64,000 bases of DNA from CAYLHF01 sp964383365 (GCA_964383365.1 CAYLHF010000005.1:68154-132153); one strand, 5' to 3'; positions 36,357 through 46,504 are shown, numbered from the stretch's first letter. Program-made: numbers and translations. The notes: generated by a model not told the origin, from the sequence alone.

Positions 36357-38410
36357 CTACGATGCAACCAGGCCGGCAGCAGCGTCATCAGCAGACTTTC
36401 CGAACAGGCGCAGTCCTCCGATCAGTACGATGACTCNNNNNNNNNNNNNNNNNNNNNNNNNNNNNNNNNNNNNNNNNNNNNNNNNNNNNNNNNNNNNNNN
36501 NNNNNNNNNNNNNNNNNNNNNNNNNNNNNNNNNNNNGCGTCATCAGCAGACTTTCCGAACAGGCGCAGTCCTCCGATCAGTACGATGACTCCGAGAATCA
36601 GAGAGAGATACCACGGAAAACCGAATCCGGTCGGAATCGTCCCGATGACCACACCGACCGTTCCCACGAAGAGGGCATACGGAAGCTGGGTTCGGACGTG
36701 ATCCATGTGGTCGCATCCGGACGCCATAGACGACAGAATCGTCGTATCGGAGATAGGAGAACAATGATCGCCCCAGACTGAACCGGCGAGAATACAGGCA
36801 ACCGTCGAGTGCAGGATATAGTAGTCTGACGCTGCGGTCATTCCATTGGTCGACATGACCGCCCAGGCCAGTGGCAATACGAGAGGAAGCAGGATTCCCA
36901 TGGTTCCCCAACTGGAACCCGTCGCAAACGCGGTCGCCGCCGCGAGAACAAAAACGATTGCAGGGACAAATCCGGGGTTCAACTTATCTCCGAGCACGGT
37001 CACCAGATAATCAGCCGTATGCAGCACGTCGGTCACCGAAGACAGCGACCAGGCGAGAACCAGAATAATCATCGCAAACATCATCCCCTTCAGACCTCCG
37101 TACCAGGCCTCAACGATCTCTCCAACGGTCAGAATACGCTGAAACGTCGTCAGCGTCGCAGCAGTTATTACACCCAGGAGCGATGCCCACATGAGGGCCT
37201 TGTAGGAATCGGCAGAACCGATGATCTCCCGGATTGTGTCTCCCGTACCGGTGGCATAGAGTCCTGCCAACACCCCACCGATGAGCACCAACACGGGTAG
37301 GATGGCGTTGATCATGCGATGTGGCTTACCCTCCTTGGGAGCCATCTCTTCTCCCGATGCAATCGACTGGTCGACGCTCGCATCGGGAGCAAGCACCTGA
37401 CCGGTCGAACGGGCTCTCAATTCAGCCTTGTACATCGGACCAAAATCTCTACGTGAATACGCCACGGCGAACACAAAGAAGACGGCAAGAAGCGGGTAGA
37501 AGCTATAGGGAATCGACGCAAGAAAGAGACCATAGGCAGAAGCATCCACGGTCGGCATCGCTTCGAGTGCTGTCCCGATCAGTCCGACTTCGTACCCGAT
37601 CCATGTCGTCACAAATGCAACGCAGGATACCGGAGCTGCGGTCGAGTCGACGATATACGCCAGCTTTTCTCTTGAAATATGCAGACGGTCCGTGACCGGG
37701 CGCATCGTGTTACCGACGACGAGCGAGTTGGCGTAATCGTCAAAGAAAATGGCTACACCGAGCGCTCCCGCGGCCAACTGACCGCGCTTGGGCGAACTGG
37801 CCCACTTCACGATCTGATTGACGACCCCCTGCATGCCGCCATTCTTGGAAATAATGCCCACCATACCCCCGATCATGAACGAAAACAGGATGATAGCCGC
37901 CTTGCTCGGATCCGAGAGCGACCGAAGGACAAAGACCTCATACGTATCGAGTAGTCCGGACCATGCACCATAGAACGAAAAGCCGACGGCGATGGTGGCC
38001 CCAACCCAGAGCCCCAGAAAAAGCGCCGGAACAACGCGCTTGAACGCGAGGGCGATGACGATTGCGATGAGCGGTGGAAGAATGGATAACCACCCGGGAA
38101 TAGATCGGCTGTGCGCCTCGGCGACTGTCGTACCCGAACGGAGCAGCGATACCTCTGCTCGACCGGAGTGAGATGTCTTGATGTCACTGGCTATCCAATC
38201 TCCATCGTCCCCATCGGTCAACGGATAGACGGTGTCTCCGACGAGAATCTGGTACGCGGCTATACCCAGCGTGTCACCCTCAGCGGTGACATGAACAGAA
38301 AAACCGACACCCGACAGGACCGTAGGCGGAGCAGTAACCTCGAATGTCTGAGCCAACGCCGACGGGATGGAGAGAAGAAGCAGAATGAGTCCGACCAAAG
38401 GACGTCGCAT
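36357..38410 (-). CDS. nhaC: NhaC-type Na+/H+ antiporter with periplasmic N-terminal domain
   Basis: 632 residues once assembly gap 4 is collapsed (155 bp removed gives a whole number of codons ending ADDAAAGLVAS at TAG 36357). Unusually it starts with a signal peptide (LLLLSIPSALAQ) and an extracytoplasmic beta-domain of about 85 residues before the first membrane helix (LPPLIAIVIALAFKRVVPAL). The NhaC core follows: MIGGMVGIISKNGGMQGVV, FFDDYANSLVVGNTMRPVTD, STAAPVSCVAFVTTW, FATGSSWGTMGILLPLVLP, WGDHCSPISDTTILSSM. Exchanges Na+ for H+; suited to a saline habitat. Same strand as upp and the AGCS symporter. Confidence 0.92.
36437..36536. other. Assembly gap 4 (100 N) inside nhaC
   Basis: Exactly 100 N. 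The 55 bases 36382-36436 are repeated at 36537-36591. Merging the copies continues the antiporter frame to a natural stop, the best proof in this window that these gaps are false. Confidence 0.93.
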
Positions 38411-38476
38411 AAAAAATATTGAGGTCAGTTAACGATGATTCAAGTTTTCCGAGTCGTTCCTGGACGTGAATACGTA

Positions 38477-39157
38477 CTAATTCGACGTACCAAAAATCCG
38501 ATCGCCCGCGTCCCCGAGTCCGGGTCGGATATAGGCGTTCTCGTCGAGTTCTCTGTCAATAGACGCGGTCGTGATTTCTACCTCCGGGTACACCGACGAT
38601 AACGTCCTGATCCCCTCAGGTGCGGCAACGAGACAGACAAAGGAGAACAGTTTCGCTCCCCGGCGCTTGAGGTGCGAAATCGCCCCTACGGCGCTCCCTC
38701 CGGTCGCCAGCATCGGATCTACGACAATCACCCGGGCCGTCTCGAGGCCACCGGGAATATTGGAGTAGTAGTCGATCGGACGGTGCGTACTCTCATCCCG
38801 ATACATTCCGAGGTGTCCAATCCTGGCTTCCGGGACGAATCGAACGAATCCGTCGATCATACCCAGACCGGCCCGTAGAATCGGGACAACGATGATTTGC
38901 TCGTCGAGGACGACGCCATCGGTATCTTCGAGTGGGGTTGAAATCGTCTCGCTTCGTGTCCGAAGCCCCCTCAGAACCTCGTATGCAAGAATGGTAGATA
39001 TATTGGACAGGGTGGTTCGGAACCGGCCATGTGGGGTGTCCCGCCTGCGCAGTATTGTCAAATCCCTCTTGAGGAGAGGATGATCTACGACGACAACCTT
39101 GCTGATTGCAGGGTCATCCTGGTCGGGATCATTCTCAGATGTGTCTGCTTCCGCCAT
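38477..39157 (-). CDS. upp: Uracil phosphoribosyltransferase
   Basis: 226 residues; converts uracil and PRPP to UMP (pyrimidine salvage). Seen: VVVVDHPLLKRDLTILRRRDT, LRTRSETISTPLEDTDG, VPILRAGLGMIDGFVRF, the PRPP loop VVDPMLATGGSAVGAISHLK, and the uracil-binding end YIRPGLGDAGDRIFGT. An acidic N-terminal extension of about 18 residues precedes the usual start. 12 bp behind the AGCS symporter gene. Confidence 0.96.
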   Translation of the reverse strand: MAEADTSENDPDQDDPAISKVVVVDHPLLKRDLTILRRRDTPHGRFRTTLSNISTILAYEVLRGLRTRSETISTPLEDTDGVVLDEQIIVVPILRAGLGMIDGFVRFVPEARIGHLGMYRDESTHRPIDYYSNIPGGLETARVIVVDPMLATGGSAVGAISHLKRRGAKLFSFVCLVAAPEGIRTLSSVYPEVEITTASIDRELDENAYIRPGLGDAGDRIFGTSN

Positions 39158-39169
39158 GACTTCCTCCGA

Positions 39170-40894
39170 TCACTTCTGTTCTGACGATTCCGCCTCCTGC
39201 GTCAGCCACGGTTTACGCTCGAAATAACTGTCCGTCAGTCTCTTGAGCAGTCCGGAAAGCAGAACGAGCGAGAGTACATTCGGCAGCGTGACCAGCGAGA
39301 GTGCAACGTCTCCGATATCCCAAATGGTTGTAACGGCGAGCGTCGCACCGACAAAATGCATGATCAGAAAAACGAACTTGTAGGGCAGAATCGCCTTTTT
39401 TCCCCAGAGATAATTCGCGCATCGATCACCGTAGTAACTCCACGAAATGGCCGTGGATATGGCAAACAGAAAGACACAGACGAGGACGATGTATTTCCCG
39501 AGACCGCCGAGTCCCATCGGTTCCATTCCGCGCTCGAAACCGAGTGTTGTAAGGGGTGAACTGTTTCGGACGCCGTCACCGTAAAGCGTTGTGAGCCGCG
39601 TACCCTCTACCGTTTCGGCTCTCGGAACCAACGACCCCTCACTTCCTCTTGGAAACAGGGTGCCGGTAAATGGCTCGGTCTGATCTTCGTCGATGAAGAG
39701 TCGATCCACCGATACATCGTAATAGGCCAGCCGCGGATCAGCGTCATTCGGAGCGACCTGATACCCGTCGTTGACGCTGATCTTCTCCGGCGCCGAAACG
39801 CCCTCGTAACTCTGGGCTTCATTGACTTCTACGTACGAAACGTTTCCGTCGTCGAGGTCCAGAGTCGTCGGAATTCGCTCTGCGTAAACACCCGTTGAAA
39901 TGATCACGAGACCGGTCATCGTGCAGATAATGATCGTATCGATGAACGGCTCGAGGAGTGCAACGACTCCCTCTGAGACCGGCTCTTCCGTTTTCGCAGC
40001 CGAGTGGGCGATCGGGGCGGATCCCTGGCCGGCCTCATTTGAAAAGAGCCCCCGTTGAACTCCGTATCTCATCGTAACCAGAAACAGTCCGATGCCGGTC
40101 CCCGCCACACCCGCCGATGGATTGAAGGCATCCGTGACGATGGTGACAAGAGACGGAATGACCATATCAAAATGATAAAACAGGATGATCAACGCACCGA
40201 CTACATAAATACTGGCCATCACCGGGGCCAGAATACTCGTCACGGCGCCAATTCTACGGATCCCACCGATGATGACGAGGCCCACTACCGACGCCGTCGC
40301 CAGTCCGGTAATCCACGTATCGACCCCGAAATGATCGGCAATCTGTGTGGCAATGGTGTTGGCCTGAATCGCGTTGCCCGTGAAGAAGGATGTGACCATC
40401 AGCATGAACGCAAAAAAAGCGGCAACGGGTTTCCAATTCCAGCCAAAGACATCTTTTATACCCCGCTCGATATAGTACATGGGGCCACCGGCCACACTCC
40501 CCTCCCAGGCATGTCCCTCATCGATCTTGACCCGATAATGCTGGGCGAGCGTGACCTCGCTGAATTTGGTTGCCATACCGAGGAGAGCGGTCATCCACAT
40601 CCAGAACATGGCTCCCGGGCCTCCCCAGTGAATAGCCAGGGCGACTCCGGCGATATTACCGATACCAACCGTCGCAGATAGCGCGGTCGTCAGCGCCTGA
40701 AAATGCGAAACGTCACCCGTCTCGTTGGGGTCGTCGTACTTGCCCGACGTGACCGCGAATCCATGACCGAGCCGACGAATCTGAATCAGTCCCAAACGAA
40801 TGGTCAAAAAAGCACCGGTTCCGAGAAGTCCGAAAACAAGGACCGGGGATAACCAGGAGTTGGCGATGTCGAGGACGTGAGCCAGGGTTTCCAT
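39170..40894 (-). CDS. AGCS-family Na+/alanine-glycine symporter with a large loop insertion
   Basis: 574 residues; the family is usually 450-480. Seen: GTGAFLTIRLGLIQIR, LSATVGIGNIAGVALAIHWG, GPMYYIERGIKDVFGWNW, GVQRGLFSNEAGQGSAPIAHSA, and WSYYGDRCANYLWGKKA. Between the helix ending IISTGVY (about 337) and the helix GLGKYIVLVCVFLF (about 463) an acidic stretch of about 105 residues (338-445) has been inserted, rich in D/E/T/Y and without hydrophobic segments. Imports small amino acids with Na+. Probably heads the operon with upp. Confidence 0.94.
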   Translation of the reverse strand: METLAHVLDIANSWLSPVLVFGLLGTGAFLTIRLGLIQIRRLGHGFAVTSGKYDDPNETGDVSHFQALTTALSATVGIGNIAGVALAIHWGGPGAMFWMWMTALLGMATKFSEVTLAQHYRVKIDEGHAWEGSVAGGPMYYIERGIKDVFGWNWKPVAAFFAFMLMVTSFFTGNAIQANTIATQIADHFGVDTWITGLATASVVGLVIIGGIRRIGAVTSILAPVMASIYVVGALIILFYHFDMVIPSLVTIVTDAFNPSAGVAGTGIGLFLVTMRYGVQRGLFSNEAGQGSAPIAHSAAKTEEPVSEGVVALLEPFIDTIIICTMTGLVIISTGVYAERIPTTLDLDDGNVSYVEVNEAQSYEGVSAPEKISVNDGYQVAPNDADPRLAYYDVSVDRLFIDEDQTEPFTGTLFPRGSEGSLVPRAETVEGTRLTTLYGDGVRNSSPLTTLGFERGMEPMGLGGLGKYIVLVCVFLFAISTAISWSYYGDRCANYLWGKKAILPYKFVFLIMHFVGATLAVTTIWDIGDVALSLVTLPNVLSLVLLSGLLKRLTDSYFERKPWLTQEAESSEQK

Positions 40895-40925
40895 CTGAAT
40901 TCAGGCTGGTTGAAGGGTAGAAAGG

Positions 40926-40965
40926 ACGTACTGCTGCATTGCGGCTTGCACCTGCTGGATCATAG
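40926..40965. repeat. Dispersed two-block motif, copy 1
   Basis: ACGTACTGCTGC (40926-40937) and GCTGGATCATAG (40954-40965), 16 bases apart, lie 32-71 bp upstream of the AGCS gene. The same two 12-mers in the same order occur at 48485-48509 upstream of the M61 gene. The rest of 40895-41088 shows nothing clear. Confidence 0.6.
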
Positions 40966-41088
40966 AATCCGTTGGAAATACCATGCTGTGGCTGGTCGTT
41001 GACGGTGGATCCTGTGGCAGAATGGGCTTCCGGGCCTTTTAGCAGGCCGACAATGCGAGCAAAATCAAACGGCGAGCAATATAACGTG

Positions 41089-41814
41089 TCACCCACGTGT
41101 GAGCAAACCACTTCCGCCACCGGTGCCCCTACCCAGCGTTGCCGGATCGACTTCCACCAACTGGTGTTTCATGACGGCGAGTGTGCGAGCCGGAAATTTC
41201 CTGACCAACCGGTAGTCGTGCGTGGCCATCAGAAGAGTCATTCCCTGTCGATTCAGCCCGAGCAGCAGACGGTGGATATCATCGGCTACGGCTGGATCCA
41301 GATTCCCGGTCGGCTCGTCTGCTAGCACAATCCAGGGGTCGTTGACAATTGCTCTGGCAATGACTACGCGCTGCTGTTCCCCGCCTGAGAGTTCATGTGG
41401 AAAACGGCTTCGCTTATGTCCAAGACCTACCCTGGAGAGGATTTGAAGCACTCTGCTTTTTACAGCCTTACCGCTCTTTCCCGTCACGTAGAGAGAGAAC
41501 GCCACATTTTCGAAGACACTCCTGTCCGGAAGCAGTTGAAAATCCTGGAATACGATACCGAGCGATCGCCGCAAAAAAGGAATTTCTTTAGGTGAGATCG
41601 TGTCCGACCGAAAGTCTGCAATTCGGACCTCTCCGCTGTCGGGAAGCAGGTCCATGTAGAGCATCCGCAACAGCGTGGTCTTTCCGCTCCCCGTGGGACC
41701 GACGAGGTATACCATTTCTCCACGATCAATCCTCAACGAGACATCACTGAGAACGTGCTTCCGTCCGCCCTCGGGTAAAGGAAATGAGATCGATGCCTCC
41801 GTGAATGCTATCAA
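41089..41814 (-). CDS. ftsE: FtsE-type ABC ATPase
   Basis: 241 residues. Walker A VGPTGSGKTTLLRMLY, Q-loop SLGIVFQDFQLLPDRSVFEN, signature ELSGGEQQRVVIARAIVND, Walker [16 protein letters not shown]-loop TLLMATHDYRLV. These match FtsE, which with FtsX couples septal wall hydrolase activation to division. No ftsX adjoins it here. 122 bp downstream of the methyltransferase gene. Confidence 0.9.
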   Translation of the reverse strand: MIAFTEASISFPLPEGGRKHVLSDVSLRIDRGEMVYLVGPTGSGKTTLLRMLYMDLLPDSGEVRIADFRSDTISPKEIPFLRRSLGIVFQDFQLLPDRSVFENVAFSLYVTGKSGKAVKSRVLQILSRVGLGHKRSRFPHELSGGEQQRVVIARAIVNDPWIVLADEPTGNLDPAVADDIHRLLLGLNRQGMTLLMATHDYRLVRKFPARTLAVMKHQLVEVDPATLGRGTGGGSGLLTRG

Positions 41815-41936
41815 TGGATCGAACGGGTGTTACGGGTGTGTGTTTGGCCGCGGGGCGGTTCCGGGCCCTCCTGATGAGTTGGAATGTCAATCTACGAAGC
41901 TGAACCTTACCGGTTCGAACGAAAAACGGGGTATGC

Positions 41937-42812
41937 TCACCTTGCCTTACGGCAGACCCAGTGAATGCGCTCTGACTCTATCGTAGACGGTTCGAGAGAG
42001 AAATCGTCATACGATCCAACCGCCTCCAGCGGGCCCGGCGCCAACATCCCTGAGATCTCTTCTCGCTCATACGCCCGCTGCACATGGTGCTCACGAAACA
42101 CGTCAGACCCGGTACATAGTTCAAAAGTGGTCGTGTGATGCCTCGATTCAGCGTCGTACCGACTGTCCCGGTGATAATCAAACCGGGAAGCCACGGCGTC
42201 TGAAGGTAACAGCAGAATCGATCCGTCATCCTCGAAATAATCTTCGTTATTCGTAGAATTTGCCGGAGTACTCTGATCGAATATAAACAGACCATCCGGG
42301 GTAAGTCGTTCTGCGACACGGCCGAATAGCGACGTAACCTCATTTTCTGCGAGTAGATAATTCAACCCGTCATACAGCAGAAGAATGGCGTCGAAGGGCC
42401 CATGAGGCAATATTTTATTGAAATCACATATAGATAATTCAACAATAGAGTCGAGGCCTGCACATTTGTAGGCGGCTTCATTCAGCATTTCCTGCGATCG
42501 GTCGGTAGCGAGGTAGCTGGATACCGATCGAAAGGCCGATTGGATTACTCCCTCCGGACGGTTACCGAAATCCGGTGCAGACGGGGAATGTAGATTGGTC
42601 GACGACCGCTCGCCGATCCTTTCGGCAACGAGTGCGGCAAACGTTCCCGTGCCACAACCCAACTCCAGAATACGAGATGGCTTCTGTCCGTGGTATGACA
42701 GGATGCCGTCGATATGGTCGACCCATCCCGGATAGTCAACGTGTTCCATGACGGCATCGTAGCCCGCCGATAGTACAGAGTACGGTCTTACGTCCATCAT
42801 GTCAGTCGGCAT
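41937..42812 (-). CDS. Class I SAM-dependent methyltransferase
   Basis: About 291 residues. Motif I SRILELGCGTGTFAALVAER, then SYLATDRSQEMLNEAA, DAILLLYDGLNYLLAENEV, and RLTPDGLFIFDQSTPAN. Substrate unknown. The start lies within the end of pdxA: ATG 42812 overlaps it, ATG 42800 follows its stop by one base; either implies coupled translation. The frame stays open further upstream inside pdxA, but the family fold begins at YSVLSAGYDAVM. Confidence 0.88.
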   Translation of the reverse strand: MPTDMMDVRPYSVLSAGYDAVMEHVDYPGWVDHIDGILSYHGQKPSRILELGCGTGTFAALVAERIGERSSTNLHSPSAPDFGNRPEGVIQSAFRSVSSYLATDRSQEMLNEAAYKCAGLDSIVELSICDFNKILPHGPFDAILLLYDGLNYLLAENEVTSLFGRVAERLTPDGLFIFDQSTPANSTNNEDYFEDDGSILLLPSDAVASRFDYHRDSRYDAESRHHTTTFELCTGSDVFREHHVQRAYEREEISGMLAPGPLEAVGSYDDFSLEPSTIESERIHWVCRKAR

Positions 42813-43911
42813 TCTGGCCGGAAGGCGTATTCGCGTGCAACGGCACCTGTCGCGATCCCTCGGTCGCCGTCCGGGCCAATCGTCTCCTCGCCACATCCAT
42901 CGCGAGGTAGATGGCACTTCGCATGCTGTCCGGACTGGCCACGCCCTTGCCCGCGATGTCAAAAGCGGTTCCGTGATCTGGAGATGTCCGGACGATACCC
43001 AGACCCGCCGTGTAATTTACTCCGGAATCAAACGCGAGTGCTTTGAACGGCACAAGTCCCTGATCATGGTACATAGCGAGAACGCCGTCGTATTTCCTGT
43101 AGGACGCCGTCCCGAAAAAACCGTCTGCCGGAAACGGTCCGGCAGCATGAATTCCGTTCTCACAAGCACTCCGTATGGCGGGAATCAGCACATCGGCCTC
43201 TTCAGAACCGAGCAGACCATTCTCTCCGGCGTGCGGATTGAGTCCCAGAACAGCGATCAACGGCCTGGATATTCCGAAATCGGACTCCAGCGTGGTTGAC
43301 AGGATCTGCAGTTTCTCGAGAACAGCCTCCCGCGTGACCAATGCCGGAACGCTCGACAAGGGAACGTGCGCCGTGACGAGTCCGATCCTGAGTTTGTCGG
43401 CGACCATCATCATGGTATGAGGCCGGTGACCACACTTTCGGGCGATGAACTCTGTATGCCCCGGCGAATCATATCCTGCGAGACCGATGGCTTCTTTCGA
43501 GATCGGGGACGTGACCATCGCGTCTACTCTATCCTCAAGACACAGGTCCACGGCGCAGTCGACAGCTTTCATCGCCAGGGCCCCTGCAGTACCACTTAAA
43601 ATGCCGAAGTCTACTTCGAACGAAGGGTTTCCCTCCATATCCAATACAGGAATGCCGTCCTTACCGTCTGACCACTCCGCCTCCTGGGTCACACCGGACA
43701 CCCTCGCGGCATGGAGTTGGATACCACTCAGATCGAGCCTCTTCATATGTTCGCGTAACACCTGAAGAGAACCGATCAATATCGGCTGGATCCGATTGAC
43801 CAGGCGGGAATCCGTCAGGCACTTGAGAGCGACTTCCGGACCGATTCCATTGGGATCGCCGATGCTTATGGCAATCCGGGGTCGAACTCGATACGCACCT
43901 TCCTGAAACAT
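42802..43911 (-). CDS. pdxA: 4-hydroxythreonine-4-phosphate dehydrogenase
   Basis: 369 residues. Oxidises 4-phosphohydroxy-L-threonine in DXP-dependent pyridoxal phosphate synthesis. Seen: IAISIGDPNGIGPEVALKCL, VTSPISKEAIGLAGYDSPGHTEFIA with a metal/substrate His, ALVTREAVLEKLQ, GLNPHAGENGLLGSEE, and RTSPDHGTAFDIAGKGVASP. A C-terminal tail of about 20 residues exceeds the usual end. 14 bp behind pepA. Confidence 0.97.
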   Translation of the reverse strand: MFQEGAYRVRPRIAISIGDPNGIGPEVALKCLTDSRLVNRIQPILIGSLQVLREHMKRLDLSGIQLHAARVSGVTQEAEWSDGKDGIPVLDMEGNPSFEVDFGILSGTAGALAMKAVDCAVDLCLEDRVDAMVTSPISKEAIGLAGYDSPGHTEFIARKCGHRPHTMMMVADKLRIGLVTAHVPLSSVPALVTREAVLEKLQILSTTLESDFGISRPLIAVLGLNPHAGENGLLGSEEADVLIPAIRSACENGIHAAGPFPADGFFGTASYRKYDGVLAMYHDQGLVPFKALAFDSGVNYTAGLGIVRTSPDHGTAFDIAGKGVASPDSMRSAIYLAMDVARRRLARTATEGSRQVPLHANTPSGQNAD

Positions 43912-43925
43912 CGTAAAAAGGGGTC

Positions 43926-45422
43926 CTAACCGCGCCTCTGCTGAACGTAATCGCGAAGAAACTCGACGAGAAGACGTACCCCGAAACCGGTGCCACCGAC
44001 CGGCCGGTAGGCCTGGGCTTTACTTAAAAATGCCGGGCCCGCAATGTCGATATGCACCCAGGGATAGTCGACAAAATGTTCGAGGAATTTTGCTGCAGTA
44101 ATGGAACCAGCCTCCCGCCCACCGACATTTTTGAGATCAGCCACATCACTCTTGAGAGCCTCACCGAATTCGTCATGCATCGGAAGTGGATGGACCAGGT
44201 CACCACTTCGATCTCCCGCGTCCCTAAATGCCTGGAGACGCTCCGACGCACCCTCGTAATCGTTGGTCATCACGCCCGCGATGAAATTTCCGAGCGCAAT
44301 CACGACTGCGCCGGTCAATGTTGCCAGGTCGACGACGAGTTCCGGATTCAGTGATGTCGCATATGAGAGCGCGTCAGCGAGAATCATTCTACCCTCCGCG
44401 TCTGTATTCAGCACCTCGACGGTCTTACCCGAATGCATGTGAATGACGTCACCGGGTACATAGGCGTTCTGTCCCGGACGATTATCCGTGGCTGGAATGA
44501 GTGCGATGACGTGGATGGGCAGGTCGAGTCGCGCAACGGCCTCCATGGTTCCCACGACAGCGGCCGCTCCGGCCATATCCGACTTCATCAGGTCCATTGA
44601 ATTCTTCGTCGGTTTGAGCGAGAGCCCCCCCGTATCAAATACGACACCCTTTCCAACCAGAACGATGGGGCGGTCGTTTCGTGCATTCTCGTTCCGGTAC
44701 TCAAGTACGCTGAACGTGGGAGGCTCAAGAGACCCGCGGTTCACGGCCAGAAGACCGTTCATCCCCTCCTCCTCGATCAGCGTCCTGTCCCAGATGGACG
44801 CCTCATAACCATATTTCTTCGCCGATTTCTCGATCGACTTGCCAAGCATGGTAGGGGTTTTTTCGTCCGGAGAGAGGTTGACGAGGTCGCGAGCGGAGTA
44901 AACCGACTCTGCAACAATCCGCCCACGATCTGCACCGCGCCTCACCTGTTTGTCCTGCGAAGACGTCTGAACGACGAGACGCTGAACTCCCGTCTCCGTA
45001 TCCCTCTCGGTCATGTACCGCCGGAACGTATAGGATCCGAGCGTAAACCCTTCAACCAGCCCCTGACTGACCGCCTCCACGTCAAGGTCTGTTTCCGGGA
45101 TGGCAATTGCCGCCGTTTCGGAAGCGATTGACGCCAGTACACGGGCTCCCACCGAGCCAGCCCGGCGCACGCCTTCGACAGTAAGCAGTTCACGGTCCCC
45201 GAGCCCCACGAGTACGACTCGCTGCGTGGATCCGGATTCCGGATAGATAATGATTGTTGATCCCGGTGAACCCGAAAAATCGGGACGGGCCCGGTCAAGA
45301 GCCGCCCCGAAATGATCAGACAGGTCGTTTAAGCCTTCCTCCACATCTCCGGAGCAAACCGGGATGATCAGTGAATCGACATCGAGTTCAGAGAGTGATA
45401 TGGTTGAAACCGAAACCTTCAT
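43926..45422 (-). CDS. pepA: Leucyl aminopeptidase (M17)
   Basis: 498 residues, two-domain M17 zinc/manganese aminopeptidase. C-terminal catalytic marks: LVGKGVVFDTGGLSLKPTK, MKSDMAGAAAVVGTMEAV, ALIPATDNRPGQNAYVPGDV, and the signature NTDAEGRMILADAL. Cytosolic peptide turnover. The start overlaps the nrnA stop by 4 bp (ATGA). Confidence 0.97.
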   Translation of the reverse strand: MKVSVSTISLSELDVDSLIIPVCSGDVEEGLNDLSDHFGAALDRARPDFSGSPGSTIIIYPESGSTQRVVLVGLGDRELLTVEGVRRAGSVGARVLASIASETAAIAIPETDLDVEAVSQGLVEGFTLGSYTFRRYMTERDTETGVQRLVVQTSSQDKQVRRGADRGRIVAESVYSARDLVNLSPDEKTPTMLGKSIEKSAKKYGYEASIWDRTLIEEEGMNGLLAVNRGSLEPPTFSVLEYRNENARNDRPIVLVGKGVVFDTGGLSLKPTKNSMDLMKSDMAGAAAVVGTMEAVARLDLPIHVIALIPATDNRPGQNAYVPGDVIHMHSGKTVEVLNTDAEGRMILADALSYATSLNPELVVDLATLTGAVVIALGNFIAGVMTNDYEGASERLQAFRDAGDRSGDLVHPLPMHDEFGEALKSDVADLKNVGGREAGSITAAKFLEHFVDYPWVHIDIAGPAFLSKAQAYRPVGGTGFGVRLLVEFLRDYVQQRRG

Positions 45423-46504
45423 TTCGCGGGTTTTTGTGTCTGCATGTGTAATAGTGACGCGAGATATTCCGTATCGTCCTCGCTTAGATCTTCCTTCGCA
45501 TGTTCGCCCTGATCTTTCAGTACAATGAACTTCTCAGCGCCACGAACGGCGATTTCAATCGTCTCGTCCAGCGATTTCTTGAGGAAAGCCCCGGACGCGT
45601 TGCGATGACCGCCTCCTCCGAGGGACTGGGCCCAACGATGAACGTGGTCATCCAGACGAGATCGGAAACTGACTTTCGTCCCTCGCTCGGTCTCCGTGAA
45701 GAGCATCGCAACCCTTACGCCCTCTACCGAGAGAATGTAATTGACGAACCCGTCTGCCTCTTCAATGTTGACCCCGATTTCGTTGAGCATTCTTCGGGTG
45801 ATCGCCATATAGCCAACCTGTCCGGCATGGGTGATTGTGAGGGTATCGAGGACTCGACTCAGGAGGCGCAGACCCTCGACCGACCGACGATCGAATATCG
45901 CTGTATGTATCACGGCCGGATCGAGCGACCCACGTTCTATGAGGTCAGCAATAATCCGGTGCACGGCCGGCGTGACATTGCTGAATCGAAACGACCCCGT
46001 ATCGGTCATGATCGCCACGTAGAGTGCCGTCGCGATGTCGCTTGAAATTTCGTCGAGGTCCCAACCGGTCAAGATTCGGAATATGAGTTCGCCCGTCGAC
46101 GATGCCCTTTCGTCACGGAATACGGTCGTGAACCAGTCTTCGGGGCCGGTGTGATGATCTATCAGAATACACGGCCCGCCAGCATTTCTGAAAACCGGTC
46201 CGACACTCCCGAGACGATTCTCGGCATTCGTATCGAGTACGATTCGGAGGTCGGCATGCTGAATCCGCTCCCGCTGGGAAAGCGAACCGTCAAACGTTTC
46301 CAGCATATCGAGACCCTCCAGCCAATCCATGTTGGACGACGGAGGATCATGATTGATAATGGAAACCTCCTTACCCTTCGCTTGCAGATAAAGCCCGAGC
46401 CCTAACACGGAACCGACGGCATCGCCATCCGGGCGGGTATGCGTCGAAAGGACGACGGTCCTGGCTTCCTGCAGTATCGAAACGATCTCCTGGGTCATGC
46501 ACAT
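45419..46504 (-). CDS. nrnA: Bifunctional oligoribonuclease / pAp phosphatase
   Basis: 361 residues, DHH/DHHA1 phosphoesterase. Seen: VVLSTHTRPDGDAVGSVLGL (DHH motif I), LRIVLDTNAENRLG, CILIDHHTGPEDW (motif III), and the DHHA1 glycine loop QSLGGGGHRNASGAFL. Degrades very short RNAs and pAp. An extra C-terminal tail of about 35 acidic residues follows. First gene of nrnA-pepA-pdxA-methyltransferase. A second ATG lies at 46498. Confidence 0.95.
   Translation of the reverse strand: MCMTQEIVSILQEARTVVLSTHTRPDGDAVGSVLGLGLYLQAKGKEVSIINHDPPSSNMDWLEGLDMLETFDGSLSQRERIQHADLRIVLDTNAENRLGSVGPVFRNAGGPCILIDHHTGPEDWFTTVFRDERASSTGELIFRILTGWDLDEISSDIATALYVAIMTDTGSFRFSNVTPAVHRIIADLIERGSLDPAVIHTAIFDRRSVEGLRLLSRVLDTLTITHAGQVGYMAITRRMLNEIGVNIEEADGFVNYILSVEGVRVAMLFTETERGTKVSFRSRLDDHVHRWAQSLGGGGHRNASGAFLKKSLDETIEIAVRGAEKFIVLKDQGEHAKEDLSEDDTEYLASLLHMQTQKPAK

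Noticed and set aside
41937..42962. Full 341-residue version of the methyltransferase
   Set aside because: The first 50 residues are Arg/Trp-rich and lie inside pdxA; the fold starts later.
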